Origin: Thermoplasmatota archaeon
GTDB lineage: Archaea > Thermoplasmatota > Thermoplasmata > Methanomassiliicoccales > Methanomassiliicoccaceae
Reading direction: 5' to 3'
Assembly: GCA_022709105.1 (NCBI GenBank)
Contig: JAKIXL010000079.1
Location: forward strand, 1-6,397
DNA length: 6,397 bases
Shown here: positions 1 to 5,405 of the stretch, one piece after another
How positions within the stretch are numbered: the first letter of the stretch is position 1
Layout of the letters: the number at the start of each line of letters is the position of its first letter
Program-made: the position numbers and the translations under genes
The notes under the pieces: generated by a model
Database searches by the model: none
Told to the model about the DNA's origin: nothing
What the model saw: only the letters and a program-made list of their open reading frames with translations

Positions 1-227
1 TCGTGGACGACATCATATCGACTGGAGGGACCATCGAGGCGGCTGCCAACCAGCTGAAGATATTGGGGGCCAAGAGCGTCACCGCCGTATGCACCCATGG
101 GCTGTTCGCCAAGGGAGCACTCGACCGCCTGAGGAAGTGCTGCAACGCGGTGTTCTCGACCAACACGATCGAGAACGAGGTGTCGGTCATATCGGTCGCC
201 TCCCAGATCGCGAAGGCCTTGCGGTGA
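1..227 (+). CDS. prs: Ribose-phosphate pyrophosphokinase, C-terminal part
   Basis: This is the 3' end of a gene whose start lies before the window; the frame is open from base 3 to TGA at 225-227. The 74 visible residues begin with VDDIISTGGT, the PRPP-binding loop of the type I phosphoribosyltransferase fold. The later stretches SVTAVCTHGLFAKGAL and FSTNTI fit the end of PRPP synthetases, which transfer pyrophosphate from ATP to ribose 5-phosphate in the cytoplasm. PRPP feeds purine, pyrimidine, histidine and tryptophan synthesis. The region after the loop is typical of PRPP synthetase rather than of a base phosphoribosyltransferase. The next gene, proS, has its own promoter, so the two are probably not one operon. 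The family call is firm; oligomeric state and allosteric class cannot be judged from this fragment. Confidence 0.93.
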   Translation, partial: VDDIISTGGTIEAAANQLKILGAKSVTAVCTHGLFAKGALDRLRKCCNAVFSTNTIENEVSVISVASQIAKALR

Positions 228-241
228 TCTCCGGGCGCGTC

Positions 242-255
242 GAACCTTATTTAAC
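242..255 (+). promoter_or_regulatory. Archaeal BRE/TATA promoter of proS
   Basis: The AT-rich box TTATTTAA (247-254), preceded by the BRE-like CGAACC, stands out in a GC-rich intergenic region of 65 bp. A start site about 26 bp downstream of the box centre would be near 276, giving a leader of roughly 16 nt. The same CGAACCTT string precedes the transglutaminase-like gene at 4211-4218. The call rests on sequence pattern and spacing only. Confidence 0.6.
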
Positions 256-282
256 TAGAACAATATTCCGTGGACCTATTCA

Positions 283-289
283 GGTGTGA
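283..289 (+). promoter_or_regulatory. Shine-Dalgarno-like site of proS
   Basis: GGTGTGA lies 3 nt before the ATG at 293 and resembles the archaeal GGTGA-type ribosome-binding site, though it is close to the start codon. It fits a leadered mRNA, unlike the apparently leaderless genes later in the window, and supports 293 as the start. Confidence 0.45.
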
Positions 290-292
290 GCG

Positions 293-1696
293 ATGAAGAA
301 GGAAGAGAACTTCAGCGAGTGGTACAACGACCTCGTGGAGCAGGCCGGCCTCACCGATAAGCGCTATCCGATCAAGGGAATGAACGTGTGGCCGCCGTAC
401 GGTTGGAAGGTCATGCAGCACATCGATGCCTTCATCCGTCAGGAACTGGACGCAACCAATCACGATGAGGTCTCCTTCCCCCTGCTGATACCGAAGTCCG
501 AGTTCCAGAAGGAGAAGGACCATATCAAGGGCTTCGACGCAGAGGTGTACTGGGTCACCCATGCCGGGCTGAATGAGCTGGACATCCCCTTGATCCTTCG
601 CCCGACGTCCGAAACGGCCATGTATCCCATGTTCTCCATATGGGTGCGGTCCCACGGCGACCTGCCGCTCAAGATATACCAGATCGTCAACACCTTCAGG
701 TACGAGACCAAGCAGACCAGGGCGTTCATCAGGGTCCGGGAGATCCACTTCTTCGAGTCACACACCTGCCACGTGGACGAGGCCGACGCCCAGCGCCAGG
801 TGGAGGAGGACTTCGTCATACTGGAGAACCTGATGCGGGAGCTGTGCCTGCCTTACATGCTCCTGCGCCGCACCGAATGGGACAAGTTCCCCGGAGCGTA
901 CTATACCGTGGGCATAGACACCGCCATGATGAGAGGGCGCAGCCTGCAGCTCGGCTCGATCCATCATTATCGGGAGAACTTCTCCAGGCCGTTCGATATC
1001 AAGTACGAGGACGTCGACGGAAGCACCAAGTATGTCCATCAGACCACATACGGGATGTCCGAGCGGCTCCTCGGCTCCGTGGTAGGCGTACACGGTGATG
1101 ACCGGGGCCTCGTGCTCCCCCCGGCCATCGCACCTTTCCAGGTGGTCATCGTGCCCATCCTGGCCAAGGGGAACGTGGAGGAAGTGGGGGCCAAGGCCCG
1201 CGAGCTCCGGGACGAACTTAAGAGGGCGGGCATCAGGGTCATGCTGGACGAGAGCGATGAGCGTCCTGGGGCCAAGTTCTTCAAATGGGAGCAGAAAGGC
1301 GTGCCGCTGCGGCTCGAGCTGGGAGCCAGGGACATCGAGAAGGGGATGGTGGCGTACGCCCGCAGAGACGACGGAAGGAAAGGCGGTTTCGCCCGCCCCG
1401 AGGTTGCCGCCGAGGTCCGCTCCATGCTTGATCTCATCGCCAAGGACATGCGCGCCAAGGCCCAGAGGTTCATGGACGAGAGCGTCGTTACGGTGGAAAG
1501 CCTTGACCTTGATGAGGTCTCGGAGAAGTGGCTTCGCTTTGGATGGTGCGGAGAGCAGGGGTGCGGCCGCAAGATCGAGGAGCGCACCGAGCTGAAGATA
1601 CTCGGCTCGCCGTACGTCAAGGAAGAGTTCCGGGGCAAGTGCCTCGGCTGCGGCCAGGAGACCGATACCGTGGTCTACGCCGCCCGGGCGATGTGA
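293..1696 (+). CDS. proS: Prolyl-tRNA synthetase, archaeal/eukaryotic type
   Basis: This cytoplasmic class II aminoacyl-tRNA synthetase charges tRNA-Pro with proline using ATP. The 467 residues are close to the usual length of archaeal ProRS. The catalytic core includes LRPTSE (102-107), motif 2 from FRYETKQTRAFIRVRE to FFESHT (135-158) and motif 3 GDDRGLVLPPAIAP (268-281). A HGTP_anticodon domain spans about 283-385. The C-terminal zinc-binding domain carries four cysteines, C419, C424, C450 and C453, in CGEQGC and CLGC. There is no bacterial-type editing insertion between motifs 2 and 3, which marks the archaeal/eukaryotic type. The ATG at 293 has a close Shine-Dalgarno-like site and a TATA box at fitting distance. 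The gene ends in TGA 3 bp before the end of the opposing RNase III-like gene. All expected motifs look intact. Confidence 0.97.
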   Translation: MKKEENFSEWYNDLVEQAGLTDKRYPIKGMNVWPPYGWKVMQHIDAFIRQELDATNHDEVSFPLLIPKSEFQKEKDHIKGFDAEVYWVTHAGLNELDIPLILRPTSETAMYPMFSIWVRSHGDLPLKIYQIVNTFRYETKQTRAFIRVREIHFFESHTCHVDEADAQRQVEEDFVILENLMRELCLPYMLLRRTEWDKFPGAYYTVGIDTAMMRGRSLQLGSIHHYRENFSRPFDIKYEDVDGSTKYVHQTTYGMSERLLGSVVGVHGDDRGLVLPPAIAPFQVVIVPILAKGNVEEVGAKARELRDELKRAGIRVMLDESDERPGAKFFKWEQKGVPLRLELGARDIEKGMVAYARRDDGRKGGFARPEVAAEVRSMLDLIAKDMRAKAQRFMDESVVTVESLDLDEVSEKWLRFGWCGEQGCGRKIEERTELKILGSPYVKEEFRGKCLGCGQETDTVVYAARAM

Positions 1697-1699
1697 CCC

Positions 1700-2170
1700 T
1701 CACTCCTCATATCTCCTCTCGAAGAACCCGAGCATCTCCAGAAGGCGCCTGGCGGCGGGCAGGCCGCCGTCCAGATAAAGGGCGCCGACGAGAGCCTCCA
1801 CCGCCTCTCCGGGAATGCTGCTGCTCTCCAGCTCGTTCCTCTCCCCGCTGGTCATGACCAAGAACTGCAGTATAGGGGCGGCAAGCTCATTGAGGCTGTG
1901 GCCGCTCACCATCCTGTTCCTCTGGATCGTGATCTGGCCTGCGTCCGTCATCTGCTTTTCACGGATCAGGAATTCGGTCGCGAGCACGTCTATGATCGTG
2001 TCGCCTAGGTTGGCCAGTACCGCGTGGCGATACTTTGGGAAGAAAAGCTTGTTCTCGTTGGGGTACCCGCTGCTGACCAGAGCGCCGGTCAAAAGGTCGA
2101 GGTCGTTGAAGCGGTAGTTCAGAGACTTCTCGAAGGCCAGAGATCTGGCCATTACTTCCTGGTCTTCCAT
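1700..2170 (-). CDS. RNase III-domain protein, Mini-III-like, no dsRBD
   Basis: The 156-residue protein has the RNase III fold signature in a modified form. Residues 50-60 read AVLANLGDTII where classical RNase III has ERLEFLGDA, so the aspartate of the GD pair (D57) is kept but both glutamates are replaced by alanine. The second active-site element is GEAVEALVGALYLDGG (121-136), with E125 kept and glutamate (E122) in place of the usual aspartate. There is no double-stranded RNA-binding domain. Small size and LAxxGD resemble bacterial Mini-III, which trims 23S rRNA precursors; a role in stable-RNA processing here is inference. The ATG at 2170 lies about 32 bp after a TATA-like box; ATG at 2152 (MARSLAF) is an alternative. 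It follows the small membrane-protein gene by 45 bp on the same strand and converges on proS. The domain call is good; activity is uncertain. Confidence 0.8.
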   Translation of the reverse strand: MEDQEVMARSLAFEKSLNYRFNDLDLLTGALVSSGYPNENKLFFPKYRHAVLANLGDTIIDVLATEFLIREKQMTDAGQITIQRNRMVSGHSLNELAAPILQFLVMTSGERNELESSSIPGEAVEALVGALYLDGGLPAARRLLEMLGFFERRYEE

Positions 2171-2197
2171 GGGATCGGCCCCTAGATTGTCGGGCCT

Positions 2198-2210
2198 CTA
2201 GTTATCGGTT
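2198..2210 (-). promoter_or_regulatory. TATA-like promoter of the RNase III-like gene
   Basis: On the minus strand the sequence reads AACCGATAACTAG, with an AT-rich core (2198-2206) in the 45-bp gap after the membrane-protein gene. A start near 2175 would give a leader of only a few bases before ATG 2170. The core is a weak TATA match, so co-transcription from the upstream gene is also possible. Confidence 0.4.
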
Positions 2211-2215
2211 CCCGC

Positions 2216-2422
2216 TCAATCCCTGTGCTTCAGAAGCAGAAGGCCAAGTCCGCCGAAGAGCAGCATGACCGAAACTATGGCATATACCGGGATGAAACGG
2301 CGCTCGAAAAGGTTCCATCCTCCGAAGGCGATCGCCCATCCGAAGTATACGGCCACCGCTCCGATGATGAGGAGGATGGATAGGACCTTCTGGGCCTTCT
2401 CAGGGAAAGCGACCTCTGCCAT
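2216..2422 (-). CDS. Small two-helix membrane protein, unknown function
   Basis: I do not recognise this family. The 68-residue product starts MAEVAFPEKAQK, followed by a hydrophobic helix at about 13-34 (VLSILLIIGAVAVYFGWAIAF), a short loop with NLFERRF, a second helix at about 45-65, and a basic tail KHRD. It should be an integral cytoplasmic-membrane protein. The frame is open further upstream, but start 2422 is chosen because it lies 27 bp from the centre of a strong TATA box, the leaderless spacing seen at other genes here. ATG at 2434 would add MAAH and put the start too near the box. The gene is divergent from trmI and precedes the RNase III-like gene on the same strand. The hydrophobic pattern and promoter support a real gene. 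Confidence 0.72.
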   Translation of the reverse strand: MAEVAFPEKAQKVLSILLIIGAVAVYFGWAIAFGGWNLFERRFIPVYAIVSVMLLFGGLGLLLLKHRD

Positions 2423-2445
2423 GTGAGCGGCCATTGGTGTAACTC

Positions 2446-2459
2446 TATAAAATCCTTTC
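2446..2459 (-). promoter_or_regulatory. Archaeal BRE/TATA promoter of the small membrane-protein gene
   Basis: Read on the minus strand, GAAAGGATTTTATA is a purine-rich BRE-like stretch followed by a good TATA core (TTTTATA, 2452 to 2446). The core centre is 27 bp from ATG 2422, which suggests transcription starts at or within a base or two of that ATG. Confidence 0.6.
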
Positions 2460-2552
2460 CGAGCTGCAGGCACTGGCGAGGTCTGACAGCGTCCCGGCGT
2501 TCCCGTTAGGAGGCCTAAGGGCGTTGGTCGTTCATGATGAGGACGCCGCCGG

Positions 2553-2566
2553 CGATAACCTTTTGT
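2553..2566 (+). promoter_or_regulatory. TATA-like promoter of trmI
   Basis: CGATAACCTTTTGT is the only AT-rich patch in this GC-rich stretch and is centred about 29 bp before the trmI ATG, the distance expected for a leaderless transcript. It is divergent from the promoter at 2446-2459; the roughly 95 bp between the two show only a weak TTAGG/CCTAA inverted repeat near 2509-2521 and no other clear element. Confidence 0.45.
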
Positions 2567-2588
2567 CCATTGCTCCACTTGCAGCGTC

Positions 2589-3353
2589 ATGCTCTCCGAG
2601 GGCGACCTCATCTACCTGCTAGACGACAGGGACCGACGCTATTGGATCCAGCTCCGGAAGGAGATGATCAAGGTACCGGGCCTGGGTGTGGTGGACGGCA
2701 CCAAGATCATCGGACGCGAGGACGGCTCGCTCATCAAGCTCGCAGGAAAGGACTTCCGCGCGCTGACCGCTACCGTGGCCCAGCTGATGGCGTCCCTTGA
2801 ACGAGGACCACAGATCATCACTCCCAAGGACGCCGCGACCATCGTGTTCAACCTTGGCCTGAGGTCCGGCGATGTCGTCCTGGAGGCAGGGGTCGGATCG
2901 GCGGGGCTGACCATGGCCCTCTTGAACGCGGTCATGCCTTCGGGGAAGGTTGTCTCGGTGGAGGTCCGCGATGATTTCGCCCAACGGGCCAGGAGGAACG
3001 TGGAACGTGCCGGCCTATCGCCGTATTGGGACCTTCGCGTCGGCGATGTAAAGGGCATCGAGCTCGGCATGGCCGTAGACGCTGTGGCCCTGGACATGCC
3101 GGACCCATGGCAGGCCCTGGACAACGTCGACCGCTTTCTCCGCCCGGGGGGCCACTTCGCAGGGTTCGTGCCGAACGCCAACCAGGTCGAGGGGCTGGTG
3201 TGCGGGCTCCGCGACCGCGGCTATCTGGAGGTCGTGGCGCTGGAGAACATCCAGCGCTCCATGGAGGTCCATCCGGGAGGGGTGCGGCCGTCGTACGAGA
3301 ACCTCGCCCATACTGGATACCTGGTGTTCGCCCGCCGGCCGTCAAGGGATTGA
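2589..3353 (+). CDS. trmI: tRNA (adenine-N1)-methyltransferase, TrmI family
   Basis: This is a SAM-dependent enzyme that forms 1-methyladenosine in the tRNA T-loop (position 58, and in some archaea also 57). The 254 residues match the usual archaeal size. An N-terminal beta-rich domain (about 1-75) is followed by a Rossmann-like methyltransferase domain. Motif I is VLEAGVGSAGLT (97-108), the acidic SAM-ribose region is VSVEVRDD (122-129), and motif IV DMPDPW (169-174) corresponds to the DLPDPW typical of TrmI. The end, RPSYENLAHTGYLVFARR, fits the family C-terminus. ATG 2589 is about 29 bp after a TATA-like box and lacks a clear Shine-Dalgarno site, so a leaderless mRNA is likely. The TGA at 3351-3353 lies 45 bp before marC, which has its own TATA box. 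Whether it methylates A57 as well as A58 cannot be read here. Confidence 0.93.
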   Translation: MLSEGDLIYLLDDRDRRYWIQLRKEMIKVPGLGVVDGTKIIGREDGSLIKLAGKDFRALTATVAQLMASLERGPQIITPKDAATIVFNLGLRSGDVVLEAGVGSAGLTMALLNAVMPSGKVVSVEVRDDFAQRARRNVERAGLSPYWDLRVGDVKGIELGMAVDAVALDMPDPWQALDNVDRFLRPGGHFAGFVPNANQVEGLVCGLRDRGYLEVVALENIQRSMEVHPGGVRPSYENLAHTGYLVFARRPSRD

Positions 3354-3366
3354 TGTCCGTCCCTCG

Positions 3367-3379
3367 CAATTATATATTC
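3367..3379 (+). promoter_or_regulatory. Strong TATA promoter of the marC-family gene
   Basis: CAATTATATATTC contains an uninterrupted TATATA core (3371-3376) whose centre is about 25 bp before the GTG at 3399. This is the best TATA match in the window and argues for a leaderless transcript starting at that GTG. It sits within the 45-bp gap after trmI. Confidence 0.65.
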
Positions 3380-3398
3380 ACATGCCCCTCGGTGGCTC

Positions 3399-4049
3399 GT
3401 GGAACCGGAGTTCGCGATCTCGGCCTTCGCTACGGTGTTCGCCATCGTCAACCCGATAGGCAACATCCCGTTCTTCTACGCGGTGACCGAAGGATATTCG
3501 CGAGAGGACAAGAAACGTGTCGCGGCCAAGACCAGCATCGTGACCGCTCTCGTGCTCTTCATCTTCGCGCTGTTCGGCCAGTGGATCTTCGGGCTCTATG
3601 GCATCACCATCCCAGCGTTCCGCATCGCCGGGGGCATCCTGTTGTTCAGCATCGCGTTCTCCATGCTCAACGGCCAGAAGTCGAAGACCAAGCTCACCGA
3701 TGAGGAGCACGAGGAGGCGCTGCAGAAGGACTCGGTGGGCATAGTCCCCCTTGGTATCCCTATGTTCGCCGGGCCTGGCGCGATCACCACGGTCATGATC
3801 CTGGTCTCCGATGCCTTGATCACCACGGAGGCGATCGTTCGAATGGCAGTGATATCGATCGCGATATTGCTCACGGTGGTCATATCCTATGAGGCGCTGG
3901 TCCACTCCGACCGCATATTCAATATGATGGGGCGCTCAGGGGCGATGGCGTTCTCCAGGATCATGGGCCTGCTCCTAGCGGCTGTCGCCATCAACTTCGT
4001 TCTTCAGGGGATCTCCCAGGCCATTCCTCTGTACGGCCTGCGACCTTGA
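3399..4049 (+). CDS. MarC-family integral membrane protein
   Basis: The 216-residue hydrophobic protein belongs to the MarC/UPF0056 family of six-helix membrane proteins, whose substrate is not established; the early link to multiple antibiotic resistance was not upheld. Family landmarks are NPIGNIPFF (18-26), PLGIPMFAGPGAITTVM (117-133) and GRSGAMAFSRIMGLLLAAVAINFVLQGI (178-205). Predicted helices lie near 5-30, 44-68, 74-91, 118-139, 146-166 and 185-207, with a charged loop at about 92-112. The GTG start is chosen because it lies about 25 bp from the TATATA box and gives the expected N-terminus; the ATG at 3382 is out of frame. The gene ends in TGA at 4047-4049. The family assignment is firm, the transported substrate unknown. 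Confidence 0.93.
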   Translation: MEPEFAISAFATVFAIVNPIGNIPFFYAVTEGYSREDKKRVAAKTSIVTALVLFIFALFGQWIFGLYGITIPAFRIAGGILLFSIAFSMLNGQKSKTKLTDEEHEEALQKDSVGIVPLGIPMFAGPGAITTVMILVSDALITTEAIVRMAVISIAILLTVVISYEALVHSDRIFNMMGRSGAMAFSRIMGLLLAAVAINFVLQGISQAIPLYGLRP

Positions 4050-4210
4050 CGTCCCGCCGGCGGTCCAGGCGTCCATAGGGCGCGACACCTTCATGGCGAC
4101 CTATGTTCACGGACCGGTTCCCTTGACGGGACCTCGGGCATCGAGGCTCAAGCAGCACCGAGGCGCTCTGGCCGACCCTTCACGAACGGAAATCGCGTGA
4201 TGGTCATGCT
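4050..4210. other. Intergenic stretch after the marC-family gene, no gene seen
   Basis: No convincing coding frame, TATA box or RNA gene is visible between the marC-family stop and the promoter at 4211. The stretch holds a 10-bp self-complementary string CCGCCGGCGG (4054-4063), an imperfect inverted repeat (4074-4105, listed separately), and a weak GGT(T)CCC/GGGACC pair (4116-4133). Confidence 0.5.
4074..4105 (+). terminator. Imperfect inverted repeat after the marC-family gene, possible 3'-end hairpin
   Basis: CATAGG (4074-4079) is complementary to CCTATG (4100-4105); after one G-A mismatch the stem continues with CGC (4081-4083) pairing GCG (4096-4098), leaving a 12-nt loop. No T-run follows, although archaeal termination depends mainly on T-runs, so a terminator role is a weak inference and the repeat may be chance. 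Confidence 0.2.
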
Positions 4211-4224
4211 CGAACCTTCATAGT
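4211..4224 (+). promoter_or_regulatory. BRE/TATA-like promoter of the transglutaminase-like gene
   Basis: CGAACCTTCATAGT repeats the CGAACCTT string of the proS promoter. The AT-richer part (4217-4223) is centred about 25 bp before ATG 4245, the leaderless spacing seen elsewhere in the window. A second AT-rich stretch (ATAATATTTT, 4231-4240) is too close to the ATG to be its TATA box. Confidence 0.45.
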
Positions 4225-4244
4225 CGGCCCATAATATTTTCGGC

Positions 4245-5339
4245 ATGTCCGAGCTCTCCGCAGATCAGGCGATCGCCTCCATCGCCCTGGCGGCGATGAT
4301 GGTGACGCCTACCTCGCTCATCCTCTTTGAAAAAACGGCTCGATCATCACCAGACCTCCAGTTCCTTGAGGGCATCAATGAGTTCCGCAGTTCCAACTCC
4401 GGCGCGTCTTCGGATTACTTCACCCGCCCCACCGCATGCATCTGGACGCCGGCAATGGGGCATCCGCTCTCGAGGCGCTCAACTGGAAGTTCAAAGCTGA
4501 TAGGGTCCTCCTGGAGTACGGCCTCGATCGCCGTGAGGCCGAGGAGCCGCTCGCCGGGACCTTCCCATGGGATCCAGGACATGATCGCAACGCCTGGCTC
4601 GACGCCCCTGACATCGAGAGGATACGAAACGATGGAGAGGGCGGTTCTTAATCAGCATTGCGAACAACATCGCCTACCGCAACATGACGCTGTATCATGA
4701 GTGGAAGGACCGGGCGGGAACATCCTGATATTCTCGGATGTCGCCGTCAAGACCAAGAAGGTCGTCGGCGTGGAGACCGACCCATACCTGCAGGCCAAGC
4801 TTCTCTATTACTACGTGATCGAGAACATAGCCTACAGCTTCATGCCACACATCTCTCTGTCCTCCATGGACGTTCCAGAATCGGCGTATGTTCATGGGCA
4901 CCGCTACGGCGACTGCGGCGCACAGTCGATGTACTGCTGCGCGCTGCTGCGCTCCCTGGGCGTTCCGGTCCGAAGCTGCGGCGGGTACCAGATGTTCGCC
5001 GGAGGTACCGGGACCCACTTCTGGTCCGAGTTCTACCTGCCCAATTACGGATGGGTGGCGGTGGACGTCACCGCGCCGGGCGCCATGGATTATATCGCCC
5101 TCGGAGCGGCCACCGCCGAGGAGATCGCCGGGTACAAGGCTTACTTCTTCGGCAAAATGGACAACTTGAGATGCGTCGTCCAGAACAATGTGGACGTTTC
5201 CCTGAGCCCGGAGCCCTAGATGCTGCTTCCCCTGAACGCCGCGGTCCAGAACCCCATGGCCTCGTGCACCGCCTCGGAACGGGACACAACGCTGATCGCT
5301 CTTATGAGCTGGCCGCTCGTCATCACCGCCGGGGACTAA
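4245..5339 (+). pseudogene. Transglutaminase-like gene with three apparent frameshifts and an in-frame TAG
   Basis: One protein appears to be spread over three frames. From ATG 4245 the first frame encodes an N-terminal hydrophobic segment (AIASIALAAMMVTPTSLILF), a likely signal peptide or anchor, and is protein-like to about 4430. Native-looking codon use then moves to a second frame (about 4430-4648, from LDAGNGASALEALNWKF to the TAA at 4649), then a third (about 4640-4725, ISIANNIAYRNMTLYHEWKDRAG), then back to the first from about 4715, which carries the catalytic domain. Each step equals one missing base (or two extra), so three steps restore frame. At 5217-5219 the frame meets TAG but stays protein-like for 39 codons to TAA (AAVQNPMASCTASERD, SWPLVITAGD). 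Repaired, it would span 366 codons including stop. Decay, sequencing error, or TAG readthrough are all possible; the family is assigned from the catalytic part only. Confidence 0.6.
4701..5219 (+). CDS. Transglutaminase-like catalytic segment (intact part of the damaged gene)
   Basis: This is the longest intact open stretch of the damaged gene, with 172 residues from a GTG to the TAG. The papain-like transglutaminase core is recognisable: helix AKLLYYYVIENIAY (32-45), catalytic cysteine C72 in YGDCGAQS, histidine H106 in GTHFWSEFYLPNYGW, and aspartate D122 in VAVDVT. The triad is therefore complete, so either decay is recent or the enzyme is still made. Members of this superfamily act as proteases, peptidases or cross-linking enzymes; which applies here is unknown. 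The GTG at 4701 overlaps the end of the preceding frame (TGA 4698-4700), has no ribosome-binding site or TATA box, and removes the hydrophobic N-terminus, so it is probably a gene-caller start rather than a biological one. It is best read as part of 4245-5339. Confidence 0.5.
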   Translation: MEGPGGNILIFSDVAVKTKKVVGVETDPYLQAKLLYYYVIENIAYSFMPHISLSSMDVPESAYVHGHRYGDCGAQSMYCCALLRSLGVPVRSCGGYQMFAGGTGTHFWSEFYLPNYGWVAVDVTAPGAMDYIALGAATAEEIAGYKAYFFGKMDNLRCVVQNNVDVSLSPEP

Positions 5340-5349
5340 GGGACATTAC

Positions 5350-5370
5350 GGCGGGCCCGATGGGCCCGCC
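5350..5370. repeat. Perfect 9-bp inverted repeat before the purS promoter
   Basis: GGCGGGCCC (5350-5358) and GGGCCCGCC (5362-5370) are exact reverse complements around a 3-base GAT spacer. The repeat starts 10 bp after the TAA at 5339 and ends just before the AT-rich purS promoter region. It could fold as a very stable hairpin at the 3' end of the transglutaminase-like transcript, or act as an operator for the pur genes. No T-run follows, so a classical terminator is unlikely. Confidence 0.6.
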
Positions 5371-5388
5371 AGATAAACTGTTAAGTAT
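5371..5388 (+). promoter_or_regulatory. TATA-like promoter of purS-purL
   Basis: AGATAAACTGTTAAGTAT is the only AT-rich stretch before purS. Placing the TATA box at TGTTAAG or TTAAGTAT (5379-5388) puts the start site at about 5407-5411, on or next to the tandem GTG codons at 5406 and 5409, so the mRNA is probably leaderless. The exact core is ambiguous. Confidence 0.45.
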
Positions 5389-5405
5389 CCGAGGCCATTT
5401 CAGAC

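Noticed and set aside
1039..1638. A 199-codon open frame on the minus strand inside proS
   Set aside because: It is rich in Ser, Arg and Pro, lies wholly within an intact conserved gene, and has no promoter; it is a GC-driven shadow of proS.
2423..2611. N-terminal extension of the small membrane protein to an ATG at 2611
   Set aside because: It would run through both divergent promoters and overlap the start of trmI, and the added residues are Arg/Pro-rich with no membrane character.
2639..3369. Several long minus-strand frames opposite trmI
   Set aside because: They are opposite an intact methyltransferase with all family motifs, have biased composition, and no promoter.
3382..3398. ATG at 3382 as the start of the marC-family gene
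   Set aside because: It is out of frame with the MarC protein and too close to the TATATA box.
4054..4063. CCGCCGGCGG palindrome as a regulatory site
   Set aside because: A 10-bp self-complementary GC string without spacer is not surprising in this GC-rich DNA and has no nearby promoter element.
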